A stretch of DNA of 64,000 bases from Lutjanus erythropterus (GCA_020091685.1 CM034595.1:7463132-7527131), one strand, 5' to 3'. Counted from the first letter of the stretch, positions 11,675 to 24,504 are shown. Notes: generated by a model not told the origin, from the letters alone. Made by a program: numbers and translations.

Positions 11675-13099
11675 ATCCATCTACAATCCAAAGCTGCAAC
11701 AAAACATCTGCTACAGACTACCAAACGTGTATGTATATACACATGAATTATATCTATATATTTTCTATTCATCATATCTAAACATAACAATAAATCCAGT
11801 GCTGTTATGTGCTCTGTTAGTTGGAGGCTATAGTGAGTTGTGTCTAATGGTAAAGTCCAGCCCAGCAATTATAAATTCCCACTGAGGGGACAATTAAAGC
11901 TGATGTACTAATCATCATTTTAATGATGAGGATTATTAGGACTGCTGCAACAATCACCTTCACCTTTTCTATTATCATTAGTGGTAGCTAAATAGCAGTG
12001 CTCTTTTGTATGGCCATTAATTCGGAGCTTTGCACTATTCCTAGCTCCAGACAAGAATCAGCAGCTGTTCCTCTGAGCAGTAAAGGCTACACCATGAGCT
12101 CACCGCATAAGGTCCTTGCACCTCATTTAAATAATATTCCAAACAATTCATGCTTATCCAGAACTGCACTTAACAAAAAGGAATACAGTGTAATTGTCCA
12201 ATTATAGGAAAAAAAATGTCAGAGGGACAGAAGGAGAATAGAGTGAAGAAGGTTGGAGAGGCAGAGGAAAAGCGAAAAACAGATGAAAAGGATTTAAACC
12301 AATTAAAATGGTCTAAAAGCATCAGGCTCGTTGCTGCACGTAGCAGAGCAGAATGGCTGCTTTCATCCTCTCCAGAGTGTGCTTAAGAGCAACTTTTTAT
12401 TTGGATCCAGTCACACTGGCTGAGGGCAGGTTCAACACATAAAGCACTGGAGAGCATCACAACAACAAATACTGTTACTCTTGACTGGCGAGTGAGAAGG
12501 AAAAAAACACTGCCACGAACGGAGAGAAAAAGCAAACTAAATGAAAATCATCACGGGCTTTGATGAGAGAGCTCCATAACTGACTCATGAAGCTCAGTGT
12601 AAGTCATACAGGGAGGATTACAACATGTACAGCACGCTGTCAGAGACCTGTCTTTACCTCTGGAGTAAAGCTACTATATTTGTCGGGGAGCATTTTCAAA
12701 TGAGATGACACATCTAAAAAACACGACACAAGTCTGTACTGTTCCTGTACCTGTATTTATGAGCTAATTATATGTTCATCCAGGAACCATAAACTAGCAT
12801 TTCAAATGACAGAGAAATATGCATTCCCCTGCCTCAGACTGACAATCTATTTATTCAAGTTTGTTACCATGTCCCCTTAATGACAGCAAGCACATAAAAA
12901 AATGTTATTTTTGTGCATTAGAGAAGAGGCAGGTGATGTAAAGAAACGGATTGTGTTGCACCAGATATTCCTATATCCATCATTATGTTTGTGTGTAAAA
13001 TTCTCCTAAATTTAAGCAACTTCTAGCTGGTTTCAAACTTGTGATTCACTAAATCAGACCACACCATTAAACCTGAGGAAATCTTTTAGCTGCTAGACT

Positions 13100-13640
13100 A
13101 CCCTGACACACCAGATGGTTTGTTACACAGACCCATCTGGGAAGTCATCCTTAGAAAGGGGCGAGCACTTTTAAAACTTGGTAAGTGACTGGATGAACCA
13201 TCTGTCTACCACGTCTCACACGTGCCAAGTCTGACCAATCAGATCAATACTTTCATGCACACATAGGACACCCAGTAGTCCCTCACATCGCGCTGATTGT
13301 CTGCACCACTTTTGGTGCAGACAGGAAGGGATAACTTGAAGCCTGACAAGATGCCTCGCAAGTGGAGGTAAAGATCTTAGTATTGAGTAAATCACTCAAA
13401 GAGCTCAACAGTGACCACCCACTTTTTCCATTGAATGAATTTCCCATTCATTCAATCCATTCACATTTCAGACAATCCTTATATAAAGAAACCTAGAACC
13501 AAACTAACCAACCAGACGAATCGTGACCATGAAACATTTGATTCAGAGAAAAAAAAAAAGATTGGAAAATTTATAAAAAAAAGGTGTATGTACTAGACTG
13601 TACATTATTACTTCAAGTGTGAAGGAACTACTCATCCCAT
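13100..13640. repeat. Possible MITE remnant (CCCTGACACACCAGATGG end)
   Basis: The left edge at about 13100 (CCCTGACACACCAGATGG, then ACAGACCCATCTGGGAAG) resembles the end of a common teleost MITE. The right edge was not found. A perfect short inverted pair TGAATGAATTTCCCATTCATTCA is at about 13432-13455. Confidence 0.35.
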
Positions 13641-13778
13641 AAGCCATTGCGATATCATTTCTCCTGCCTAACTAGGTAACATAAGTCAACTAGTTCGCAG
13701 GGGGCATTAACATTTCTTAACATTACTTCTCCATGATATCACAAATAAAACATATTTTTCTTAAAATAAGGCTGATAT

Positions 13779-14078
13779 TAGGGATGTAAGAAAATATTGA
13801 AAGTATCAAGTATCGTGATATTCTGCTTTGTCATACTGTATTGATTGTCAAAACACTGTCATGATATTTTGATACATGCAAAGATATTTGGCAGTGGTTC
13901 ATTTTGTGTTTAAATCTCTGACTGCTAAACAGTAGTGAAGATATCTATCTTCCTTGCTCAGATTTGCATAAAAAAGTAAACTGATTTAAATGGAATTGTA
14001 TGCGTATGGTGGTGTGTTCTTAATACTATGGCAGTTTTCCTAAAATTTGATTTAAATAGCAAATAGCAATATAATCAC
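13779..14078. repeat. Partial repeat with TTAGGGATGTAA end
   Basis: It starts TTAGGGATGTAAGAAAATAT, followed by TATCGTGATATTCTG, a pattern I recognise as the left end of a teleost hAT repeat. The other end is not seen before copy 1 of the next MITE begins. Confidence 0.4.
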
Positions 14079-14393
14079 TAGGGCTGCACAATTAATCGTG
14101 AACACAATAAAATTGCAATATGGCCAAGTACAATATCCAAATTGCAGAACCTGAACTGAATTGCAGTTTTTTTGAAAAAGGAAAAAAAAAACAGTATGAG
14201 AAAAAGTGTGAGAAAACAGCATTTTAATGAGATACTGTAGTGCTTCAGAGATTAGCTGGCCTAAAAATCCATGAAAATTGAACCATGAAAACTGTAAAGC
14301 AAAACTGATCATTTCCATTAATCATACTGCGCAATCACAAGTTCAATCAAAATAATCACAATATGACTTTTTTTTACCACATCGTGGAGCCTC
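14079..14393 (+). mobile_element. hAT-type MITE (TAGGGCTGCACAATTAATCG), copy 1
   Basis: The left end TAGGGCTGCACAATTAATCG is clear; the right end (CATCGTGGAGCCTCA) is worn. The interior has ATTGCAATATGGCCAAGTAC and GCAAAACTGATCATTTCC. The element at 18541-18897 is the same family in the opposite direction and shares the interior nearly base for base; copy 1 has lost about 90 bp near the middle. Confidence 0.75.
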
Positions 14394-16757
14394 AATGATC
14401 ACCATGCTTACAGTATCATAGTATATTGAACTGAAGCCACTGTATCTTGACACAAATCATCTTGCTGGATTCTTGCCAATACACAGTCTGAGTTGATATA
14501 CAACAGATTTGTGGCTTCTACAAGGGCATAGTCTATATCTTCATTCACAGTTCGTAGTAAATCTACCTTGGATCATTGCAAAATTATGACAAATAATCTA
14601 AATCCTCTACTCAGAATAGAACTGGCATATCCACTTCTGAAACCTTACTGTTGAGCTCTATGGGGAACATCTTGTCCAATCAAAAACATCAACTATGTAA
14701 TCAGAAAGTCACTGTGGAAAGCTGTAGCATAACCTCCAAAAGTAAGAATATTAGGCCATGGTCATGGAGAAACTCATTTCTTTCTCACAAATCACGACTG
14801 CCAATCACGTTACCATGCAGAGGGAAGCTGTAAACATCCATGGTGTCTTCTTCTGCCGAGCTTTAACATTAGCACTGTCCACTCAGCTAGCACGCACAGC
14901 GATACACACCCGACTCAACTAATCAGCTGTTTGAAGACTGAACTCAGTTGATTAAATGAGTCGGTGTGCTCCGGCTTGGTAGGAACGAAATGGAACAGTT
15001 TGGACATGACGGATGATGGACTACTGGGATAAATTTCTCAGCAGTTTGCATAATGACATCAACACATGTCCAATCCTGTGTTTTTGGTTGTTATGAGCTC
15101 AGTACAAATGCTATGATATGATTATTTAGGTTTAATAGAGATTTGGGGGTAACATCATTGACTCAACAGTCACTTGGTAAGTTACTGCAAAAATCAGCAC
15201 TCAGTAGAAATTCACAGCACTCCCATCAGTCAGAGGTTTGGAGTGGAGAGTGGGTCAATGCCAGAGCCTTACTGGATGTTAATAGTGTCCACAGATCAGA
15301 CATAATTAAAACTCCCTTAAGGAAGATGATCTTTTAAAGTTCCCTCAAAGTGTTTTTAACAACCTGGGTTTTATCATACTTTCCTTTTAGGAATAATTCT
15401 AATCAGTTTTACTCTCTGGCTTAATGGCAGAAAGACACTGGGACAATGTGACCTCGTAAGACACAGCTCGGGGCTTTATAACAGTAGAAGATAAGGCAGT
15501 TTCTACCCTAATTACATGAATTACGAATCTCAAAATGAAAACAATCAGTATTTTCCATACATTTAGTAGATCAATCATGATCCAGAAAATAACTCTGCAC
15601 ACCAAAAGCTAGTCTAGGTAGTAAAATTAACATTCATCTTTTTGTTTTAACTATTAGACTTACAGATAGTTGATGTTTCCTGGGGCCTCATTTATAAAAT
15701 GGACAATCAGTTTTGACCTGAAGTATGACTTAAACAGAAAACCAAGGATAAGTAGTTATTTATAAAACCTTACTTTGACGTGGAAATGACATTATCTCTC
15801 AGCAAAGTCTGGACTTGCCTGAAGTGATTTTCCTGCTTGTTGTGTTGGGGTATCGCAGCCTTGTGTTTTGCTAACCAAAAACAACATGCTGTCTGGAATC
15901 TCTTCAACCATCGACATGATCTCATTTTCCAGAAAGTTTGACTGTCTCTTTCAGTCCATGGTTAGTCCTGATTAAATCCTCATCTGTGCTTCATTACACA
16001 AGGGGAAATCTCTGATTGTAAGGCAGGTGCCTCATATAGTTCATTTGAGATTTAGAAATCACAGGTGCTTCTTTCCTCTTAGAACCTATAGTATGTTTGA
16101 ATCAAACACATCATTGGAAATGACCTTAAGACTAAGTTAAAGAACATTTTTATAATTGAGGTCCCAGGTTTTGATATGTTTGTCTTTCAGATTTCTGCCT
16201 CCACAATGGAGGTGAATGTACTATGTGCTGCTCACAACACTGAAATACACCATTTAAAAAATTCAGCAGCACCATCTCTTTGCAGTAACAATGTCCATGA
16301 TACGCCATTTTTTCCACAGACATCTCTGACAAGTTTTCATAGGGACTATTTCTTTGGAAGAAAGTAGTAGCTACAGAACTTTTTACATGTCATGACTGTG
16401 GCATAAATCTCAGAATCAAACTATCTGGATGACAGCATGTCACAAAAGCTAAGTCATGAAATACATCTTTTTTTTTAGAATTTGAATGAACTTTTTTTAA
16501 ACTGGACTGTTTATTAAAGCCTGACAAAGAGCTCTTCCTTTAAACTCAAGATGATTTCTTATCGAGGTCTATCAAAGGTACAAAAACAATAACATCATTT
16601 CACTGGCTGTAAGTGTATCATAATCACTTTCAGACAAGCTGTCTAAAAACAGAAAACAGCATTCTGTTATTTTTAACTGTTTTCATCACTTTAACACAAA
16701 CACATGAAAATAGATTGAAAGAAATTACAATGGATTTGAGGCTGAGGAGTTAATTAC

Positions 16758-16908
16758 CAATCTGCTTGGCTGCCAGAAGGAGGCTCTTCAGTTCCTGACT
16801 GGCAGCTTGCTGCTGAGCTTTGTCCTGATGCTCGCTGCAGAAATGGACAATCTTCTGCCACGTCAGGCCCTCTCTGGCAAACAGCTCCTGTCTCTTCAAG
16901 CGTTTGGT
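16758..16908 (-). CDS. ascc3: ASCC3, second coding exon (residues 31-80 plus first base of codon 81)
   Basis: The acceptor reads TTAG just before 16908 and the donor GTAATT starts at 16757. The 151-base exon encodes 50 codons plus one base. Key blocks are KRLKRQELF (32-40), GLTWQKIVHF with Trp47, and LLLAAKQI ending at residue 80. They correspond to the remembered human blocks GLTWKKIIKF and ILHAAKQI. The phase-1 exit (G) joins TG of the next exon to make Val81, exactly restoring the KQIVGT junction expected from the family. The charged, helical composition fits the N-terminal helical region of ASCC3, which is known to bind ASCC2. There is no internal stop and the splice sites look normal, so this appears to be a working exon. 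Confidence 0.9.
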
Positions 16909-17510
16909 CTAACATGGAGAAACAGGAGAAATACAATTATGTTTCAAAGCAGACAACAGTAAGACTCACTGCTCTTCAATCCACAGGTAGCTCCAAGTGC
17001 CAACATACCCCTGGATAAAACCACGGTGACACTTTATATTAAGAAGCCTGTAATAAGCATTAGTTAATAGATATTGAAGCCCTTATAATATGCCTATGTG
17101 CTAATAAGACTAAGTGTCAATAATAGCACAATGAAAATGCTTATTGTTTGATTATAAAACAGTTAGAAGTACTTATATGAAGCTTGTTAACAGTTTATAG
17201 ACAGCTTAAATAAAAGCTAATGAAAGCCTTATAAGTTCATTAAAATAGCATTACAAAGATGTATTGAATTTAACTAACTGACCTATTATGTCATTTGTTG
17301 TGTAAAGGATAATGATAGGATGATGCAGGACCCCAACACAATTCACAATTCACAAGTCATTACATGCTTGCATGTTACAATGCATTACTTGCTGCTCACT
17401 GTACATTATCCTGCTTGTTAATATGGTTATGTACCAAAAAAGCAATGATTTGACACAAAATGTTACATTTAAAATGACTTGAGTGACTTAAATATGACTG
17501 TATTACTCCC

Positions 17511-17828
17511 TCCCCCAGCTGGCTGGGGCAGGACCTTTCTGTGCAGAGTTTGCATGTTCTCCTTGTGTCTGCGTGGGTTCTCTCCGGGTTCTCCGGCTTT
17601 CTCCCACAGTCCAAAGACATGCATGCTAGGTTAACTGGTGACTCTAAATTGCCCGTAGGTGAGAATGTGAGTGTGAGTGGTTGTCTGTCTCTATGTGTCA
17701 GCCCTGTGATGAACTGGCGACTTGTCCAGGGTGAACCCCGCCTCTCACCCAATGTCAGCTGGGTAGGCTCCAGCAGCCCACGACCCTTCAAGGATAAGCA
17801 GTTACAGAAAATGAATGAATGAATGAAT
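17511..17828 (+). mobile_element. tRNA-headed SINE with L2-like tail, 5'-truncated copy
   Basis: It shares nearly all of its length with the complete copy at 30253-30628: GTTTGCATGTTCTCC, AGTCCAAAGACATGCATG, CTCTAAATTGCCCGTAG, ATGAACTGGCGACTTGTCC, and a tail of GAATGAATGAATG. The tRNA-like head (A and B boxes) is missing. It lies inside the element at 17027-18925. Confidence 0.8.
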
Positions 17829-18540
17829 GTATTGCTCCTCCAGAGTCTATTATCAGAACTGTGTCCATATCAATGGTTTGTTCTTTCACAACGGTCTGTT
17901 ATATATGGCAATGGTCTGCCATACTTAAATTAGACCTTAGAATGCTGGACTTGACCAATCAGAATCCAGTATTTAGCAAAGCCATGTCATATGCCTTTTG
18001 GAGGTACCAGATATTGAGTGTGATCAGAGCATATTGATGTTAATTAATCCTTTATTATGTACTTAAAGATAGAAAAAAAAGGTTAACTGTTAATAGTGTA
18101 CAATAAAGGGTTAATAACCTCGATAAGCACTGTTCACACTTTAGATCAGGTAAACACAATATGGATTATGAACTGTTAATAAATGAATGGTTAACTGTTG
18201 ACAAATGTGTAATAAGATATGTAGAAATCTTAATGAACCAACTACAAAAGCTTCATAAAAGTTTAACAAGGACATAATAGTTAAGTTAGTTTAAGTCAAT
18301 AAATGTGTCTGTAATGCTGTTATAAACAATTATATGAGACTCATTAGGTTTTTATTAACATCCTTAAGCAGTCAATAAGCTGTTACCAGGTTTCTTTTAA
18401 GTGTTAATAAATGTCTTATAATCTAACAATAGATATGTTTATCATGCTATTATTAACACTTATATAGTCTTATTAACACACATTAATGTTAATAAGTATC
18501 TTGTAAGGGACTTATTGTGTATTAACTAAAGCTCCTTACA

Positions 18541-18897
18541 TTGATGATTTGGTAAAAAAAAAAGGTCATATTGCAATTATTTTGACTGAAAATGTGACTG
18601 CGATATGCAATACCATTAGTGGAAATGATCAGTTTTGCATTACAGTTTTCAAGTTCACTGAAAAAAAAAATTACAATCGTAATGATGTGACATTTGCTGG
18701 ATGTTTTCTTTCATCTGGAGAAGATTTTTTAAGACCAGGTCATCTGTGCAGCTCTACAGTGACTCATTAAAATGCTGTTTTCTCACACATTTTACTTTTT
18801 TCAAAAAAACTGTGATTTGTTCAGGTTCTGTGATTTGGATATTGCACTTAGCCATTTTGCAATTTTATTGTGATTGCAATTAATTGTGCAACCCCTA
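18541..18897 (-). mobile_element. hAT-type MITE, copy 2 (opposite orientation)
   Basis: Read on the minus strand it begins TAGGGGTTGCACAATTAATT and continues with words shared with 14079-14393 (TTTTGAAAAAAG, GAAAACAGCATTTTAATGAG, AAACTGATCATTTCCA). It interrupts the right arm of the 17027-18925 element close to its outer end. Confidence 0.75.
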
Positions 18898-19762
18898 CAT
18901 CCACCTTAATACGAAGTGTTAATCAAACCAATGTACCCCAACAATTTGCAAATATATTGTGAAGATGTTTTGTAAAAACAAGATGTAGTGCTCAGTGTGG
19001 TCAGTCACTGATATAGTATGCTTCTTATATTTTTGCTGTAGTATTATTCAATCATTTCTGTGGCATGTCTTCAGCCAAAATAGATTCCAATACATCATTT
19101 TGATCAAACTGAGGAGATCAAAATGCTCAAAACGGTTCAAAATTGGAGTGTCCTTACAGTAACGGAGCCGATTCCACACTGGTGGAAAAAGACTAACAGT
19201 TTTTGATATCTCAAAAGTGCTTTTCACTATGTTGTTCTAATTGCATCCTCAGTAGTTTTATAGAAAAACTAGTGTTAATGAGCTCTCCTGTTGAAGCAGT
19301 GAGGTATTAAATCTGATGTCAGTTCAGACTCAGAGGTCAGGAGAATCATTAACACAATGACTCCATTACAATCACAATCTAAAACTAAGCATTTTCACCC
19401 AACCTGAGAGATAATCTCAGAGTGACTCTGGCCATCTTTTCCCTGGAGAGGCAATTTTTCTGCTTAGAGGATTCAACTGGAGGTGAGCCAGGTAAAAGTG
19501 AATGCTGAATATCACTTTCAATTCATTTCAAGTCTCTGAAGGAGGCAAGTGATCTGACAAACGAATCAATGACCAAAAAAAAAAAAACCCTTCAGAATCC
19601 ACTTAGATATTGTCCATCTGCAAGCGGTGGACATTGTGTCAAAAGGACAAGATCCTGGATAGAAAACTAAACCAAGGAAAGAACAGCGGAACTCAAACCA
19701 TGTTCACCAAATTCTCTTGAAACCATACTGCTATATTTTATGGGGACTTCTTGGGTAGGGAT

Positions 19763-20676
19763 GTCCAACTGACCCTCCACTAAGCCCCACGTCCAAACCA
19801 CCACAGCTTAACAACTAGAGCTGTCAAACATTTCCTTTCTCTACATGCTGAAGGTGTGCAGGAGACTCAGAAGAGTAATAGTCGTTGCTTGATGAGTCTG
19901 GTCCAGTGGTGTCTTTTCTGTAGTCTCTCAAACACAAGAGCACACATGTGGGGAATGGAATAAACTCTGTCTTCATCCGCTCTAATATAAGCTGCAAACG
20001 ATAGCATGTCTGGCTAACTAACATGAGCTCACTGCAGTAACTTTACCTCCAGACAAACTTGTTAGATATCACTGCATGTGCATTTTGTTCTGTGGGGGTT
20101 TGAGGAGGAGGATGTGAGCTGATGCAGAATCAAAGATGCATCTCACTCTGTCTCGCTGTCTCAGGTCTAAGCCGGGTTAGCTTAGCTCTTATCCTTCCTG
20201 TCTTCTACGATTGCGCTCCAGCTGTTTGGGTGCATGACCCGTCTTACATTAACCTGCCATATTTCACCATCCCACCAATGTTTGCTGAGATGTAAGCTAG
20301 CTTTAGCCTCAGTCTGTTAGCATTACTGTTATATCATGTACGCAGCTGTTAACTAACTTTACATAAACACTTCCACAGGGTTCTTGTTTTAAAACCTGTC
20401 AGATGGAAACATTAAAATGTCAGCTGGTGACAGACTTCTCAGCTGACTCAAGGAGTCAGCATTATCTTACATCAGCCAGCTACACTTATAAAATCTGCTT
20501 GTTAGTCATTATTTTAGTCGTCAAAATCCACCGTCATCATCAGAATCTGCTTTTGTTTACATCTCTAAGGATCCTAAGACCTCGTGTTTAAACACTTGAT
20601 CCCAATTTCGATGTTAAATCTGCTGCCATTACCACCACAAACTAAGGAGGGTCGGACTTAGCCAAGGGTCAGTTAC
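19763..20676. mobile_element. Nonautonomous DNA element with CCAACTGACCC ends
   Basis: The left edge ATGTCCAACTGACCCTCC followed by ACTAAGCCCC faces the right edge GGACTTAGCCAAGGGTCAGT. These are imperfect inverted ends of about 25 bp, roughly 910 bp apart. No coding region was recognised inside. Confidence 0.5.
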
Positions 20677-20871
20677 ATTCCATATATTTTCCCCCAATGC
20701 TTTTCAACAGTGTTTTGTATAAAATTGTACATATAGATACAGCAGGTTGAATAACATACAAGCAAGAAAACATGTACACAATACCCAAAACATATGCTAT
20801 GTTAAAAATCACACTCAAGGAAAAGAATAACTCCCAATAAATTTAACATAGCACCAGTCTATGCTCACACT

Positions 20872-20971
20872 TTAAAGGGACAGTTCATCCTCAAGATCAT
20901 AAATATATTTTTTCCTCTTACCTGTTGTGCTCTTTATCCATCCAGTTGTTTTGGGGGTTTTTTTGTTTGGT

Positions 20972-21041
<70 letters not shown>

Positions 21042-21348
21042 TGTGAGTTGCAAAGTTTTGAAGGTATCAGCCAAAAAAATACAGTTGAAAAATTCAACAC
21101 TAGTGGTCATGATCTCTTCAAGAGACACTGGTGCTGAATTTTAAATTTTTTTTTTCTTCTTCTTTTTTTTTAAGGTGCTTTGAGCACCACAGGCCGAGTG
21201 TCATTTAGTCCACTGCATGTAAGAGAGGGTAGACAACACTACAGACCATTTCTCCAAAACTAAGCAACTCACACCAAAACTATCTAGATGGATAATAAAT
21301 AATATTATAGGAAAGAGGAAATGATTTTGTGATGAACTGTCCATGTAA
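20872..21348. mobile_element. TTAA-type MITE (AAGGGACAGTTCA ends) with TG microsatellite
   Basis: It starts TTAAAGGGACAGTTCATCC; the far end reads GATGAACTGTCCATGTAA. It contains the family words TTTTTCCTCTTACCTGT, TGAAAAATTCAACAC and GGTGCTTTGAGCACC. The TG microsatellite (about 20976-21046) interrupts it. Other partial copies start at 55923 and 63745. Confidence 0.7.
20976..21046. repeat. TG microsatellite
   Basis: About 33 TG units, nearly perfect; the poly-Cys/Val and poly-Thr/His reading frames over it are not genes. Confidence 0.95.
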
Positions 21349-21414
21349 CAGCTTATAACATGAGATAGAGTACTGGAGTTAGGCTGGAAAGAATCAGGCA
21401 GGGACTGTTACATG

Positions 21415-21830
21415 ATACTGCTCTGAAATAACACACTCTGGATGATGCGTTCAGTGACTGCCTGTCTCACTGCCTGCCAAACTCCATTAACATTTGGCTT
21501 AATTTAACAGTTACAAACATCTATGCCTTCTACAGGATTATTAATGATTTCTCATGACTCATAAACAGATGCTTACTCACTTGGCGAAAATTCAGCATAA
21601 ATTTGAACTCAGATTAATGTGAAACAGACATGCAAAACAGTTATTCCAGTCCAAAACCGAAATTTCAAAGGGGAACACCACAGCTGTAGTGTTCATGTCA
21701 AGTGAGTATGACAACTTAACATGTTTCCTAGATCTCTGATGACACATCATGGTAATTTTATGATTTATTACAGTAAATATATTACAGATTTCTCCTTTAA
21801 TACCGTGATGAATTAGACTAATCAAGTACT
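21415..21830. repeat. Dispersed repeat R1, copy 1
   Basis: Shared with 38400-38770 and 46840-47190: CTGAAATAACACACTCTGGA, GCCAAACTCCATTAACATTT, GATTATTAATGATTTCT, AACTCATAAACAGA-type blocks, TCTGATGACACATCATGG and TTACAGATTTCTC. The family is not recognised; no ORF and no terminal structure is seen in this copy. Confidence 0.65.
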
Positions 21831-22217
21831 TGACGTGTACTGTATGTGAGGTACGTATCTCTCATCTCACACCCGTTGAGATCTGAACAGTTCTTCAAAA
21901 ATTAGACAGTGTAAAGTAAAGTAAGGCGTAAATTTGACTGAGTGTTTATAACTGGTCTAATGATTAAATAAAAAGTTTGTCAGGCTCAATGAACTACTTT
22001 TTTTCTGACAAGTGTTTGGAGTTTCAGTATGTGACTTGGCGACAGCTGATAGAGGTGGCAGACTGGTGGCTTTGGACAGAAAATGCATCACATTGCTATG
22101 CCAATAATAATTTAGAGAAAACTAAAATCGCAGCAGGTGTGCAGACTCTCTTCTCATAATCCCCCGCAGCTAATAATAAATCCAGTATTGACACAGTTTT
22201 CTACGAGTCGAATTTTA

Positions 22218-22507
22218 TATTCACTGCAGGCATCTAATATTTTGGTTTAGACATCTGGCATATATTTAACGTCTGGTAGATGGCCAACAGCAGGGATTTC
22301 TTATATACCAACATTACTAATATGTGATTAATATGTAACATGATGGGTGTTTTCATGCTCTTAAAGGGTTAGTTTGACATTTCTGAAATGTGGCTGTATG
22401 AGGTACTTATCCATAGTCAGTGTATAACTGGCCACCAAAATATACCACATACTAAATATATGACAGATGCCTGCAAAAACAAAAATATTAGATGCCTGCA
22501 ATGAATA
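22218..22507. repeat. Inverted repeat with 50-bp arms
   Basis: The left arm 22218-22267 (TATTCACTGCAGGCATCTAA onward) is the inverse of the right arm 22454-22507 (ending AGATGCCTGCAATGAATA). The loop holds a TTAAAGGGTTAGTTTGAC start (22363) that looks like the end of another MITE (with TGTATGAGGTACTTATCC). Confidence 0.6.
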
Positions 22508-23099
22508 AAAACTGAAATATGCAAAAAGCAAGTGATCACTTATAACTCGCCACAACATTGTGCCTGCACGCTAAGCATCACTCTCACACAGTGGTCCTCT
22601 AATCATACACACTGATTCTACAGCCACTGTTTCTCACACCGATGTTGAAACGTAATCTTAAATTAAAAGCAGTCTGGAGCAGGGTGCACATCTGTGTTTT
22701 GGGATTTTCTATCCGTCCAAAATGAAAATATTTGGGTTTTTTCGTGCAGAGGGGAAGAGGGAGCTGGATGAGAGCCATACAGTATGCAAGCTGTGTCATC
22801 AAAGATAAAATATTTCCGTAACACAGCTAACATGCAAAATCACATTAGTTGCTTGCACACAGCGTTGGAGGAAAAACAACGTGCTGCAGTCGATGCCAAA
22901 GATAGAACCCTCCAGTGAGTGTCAAAGCAGGACACATTTCTTGCTCTGGTAGAATATTTAGTGTAGGAAAACATGCTGACTTGATTAGTCTGACGTTTTG
23001 TCATGATACAAAGTAACAATTTAGCTTCTGTGAATTTGGTCACACATTAAAGAGGCAGTACATTGACTTACCACAAAAAAGTTTACTTGTGACTGAGTC

Positions 23100-23525
23100 G
23101 GGCTGGACAATATAGCTTACAAATAATGTCTCAATATTTTTAGTGTATTCTGCAACATACAATATATATCTCAATATTTTCTCTAAAATAACATACCATA
23201 AATTCTCAGACATATGATGTTCTTGTAGAAGGGGTTTAGCAATTTGGATAATACCAAATATGATATTTTTGAGCAAGTACATCTATAACGATATTGTGAC
23301 AACACTGTCAGGATCACAAAATATTAAGACTTTTGATAAATAATCATAAGTAATGTGGATATAATGCTTAAGCGGGTAAAGACAAATAATAAAACAGTTT
23401 GAACAGGTAAGTTCATAAAATTACAAATTCAATCACTTGAAGCCAAATCACAATATCAAAAATCTAAGACAATATCTAGTCTCACATCTGGATATCGATG
23501 TAATATCTTTACATCACCCAACCCC
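23100..23525. mobile_element. hAT-like MITE (GGGCTGGACAATAT / ACATCACCCAACCCC)
   Basis: The ends resemble the well-known teleost GGGCTGGGCGATAT type. The interior is full of ATATTG/CAATAT words (ATCTCAATATTTTCTC, AACGATATTGTGAC, CACAATATCAAAAATC). The right end reads CATCACCCAACCCC. No ORF. Confidence 0.6.
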
Positions 23526-23610
23526 ACGACTGAGCCTGTGAATTCGGTTCCTCTGTGGCTCTGAAGGAGCTTTGCCTTGTCTAAGAAAATGTTACCATAC
23601 GATGTCATAT

Positions 23611-23900
23611 GCCGTGTTTCCACTGCATGGTACAGCTCGGATCAGCATGACTTGCTTTTTTTTGGTTTTCTGTTATCAAAAGTTGTGGAGAGTACCTGAC
23701 AGTTTTTTGTATCACCTTGACTGAGGTTCCAAGCGCACTGAGCTGATATTTAACAGTAGAGTGAAAACACTGCAGACCACTGATTGATCAGAGAGAATTG
23801 CCACTTGCACAACATGGACATCCAGTGCACTGATCCCCAACTGTAACTGCAGTTTTCTTCAATCAACACAGATGTCTAAAAATGGCAACACGCAAAACCG
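23611..23900. repeat. MITE remnant (GTGTTTCCACTGCATGGTAC start)
   Basis: It starts CCGTGTTTCCACTGCATGG, with CAGCTCGGATCAGC, AAAAGTTGTGGAGAGTACC and TTGACTGAGGTTCCAAGCG. I recognise this order from a common teleost MITE. The right end is uncertain. Confidence 0.5.
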
Positions 23901-24504
23901 TGTCACAGTCATCTGACGAAGGATGTCATCCGTTGTTCCTGTGAGTTTGTGTCACATTGAGAATGACTTCACAGCAGTTTCACAACAATCAGCTAAGAAT
24001 TCTACTTACATCAAAGGTGCACAGTACCAGCTACGGTGGAAGAAAAAACGAGAAAAGTACCTGGACAAAAAAGCATCAAGCCAAGTCAAACTGTATCACG
24101 TGGTGAAAACACTGCTATAATGCTGTCAACACATTTATCTCAGCTTGATCTTGAGGTTTCGTCAATTACTGAACTAGCTGATTGAAGAACTTCTATTGTA
24201 CTACTATCCTACTAGATTTTACCCAGCATCATGATGCTACGGCACTGGATTAAACATGACAATTAACTTTAATCTCTGCTGTTATTTGATAACCACTAAC
24301 AAATAAAACAATTTGTACAGAAGCAAGTAAAAACTGACTTCGGGCAAGTAAATTTCTGACCCACGACCAGGCAACTGGAAAAAAAACGTTAACGTTAAAC
24401 CATGTTCATATTGTCATAATGGCCATATTCTGCCATGCTGACATAATGATATACACTTATGCACAGAAATGTGCAGCAAAATTAATTTTGCTTCCAGCTT
24501 CACA

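Larger units (their letters stand above)
7425..16757 (-). other. ascc3: ASCC3 intron between the second and third coding exons
   Basis: This 9.3-kb intron is bounded by GT at 16757-16756 and AG at 7426-7425. It holds the THAP/YqaJ relic, the 9.2-11.7 kb MITE nest, and MITE pieces at about 13100-13640, 13779-14078, 14079-14393 and 15676 onward (GGGGCCTCATTTATAAA, a common teleost MITE end). In 7425-8000, 8740-9204, 11675-13100, 14394-15675 and 15800-16757 I see no gene or clear repeat structure. Confidence 0.75.
17027..18925. mobile_element. Long inverted-repeat element carrying two later insertions
   Basis: The left arm (about 17030-17305, starting TGACACTTTATATTAAGAAG) is the inverse of the right arm (about 18255-18540). 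Matched words are TAATAGCACAATGAAAATGC against GCATGATAAACATATC and TAACAGTTTATAGACAGCTT against TAACAGCTTATTGACTGCTT. The outermost bases of the right arm reappear only after the MITE at 18541-18897, as CTTAATACGAAGTGTTA at 18905-18921. A SINE sits in the middle at 17511-17828. No ORF was recognised, so it is nonautonomous and of unknown superfamily. Confidence 0.6.

Noticed and set aside
20925-21137. Cys/Val-repeat protein over the TG tract
   Set aside because: Pure microsatellite translation; the same holds for CA tracts at 29.5, 34.8 and 61.5 kb and the ATT tract at 5.9 kb.
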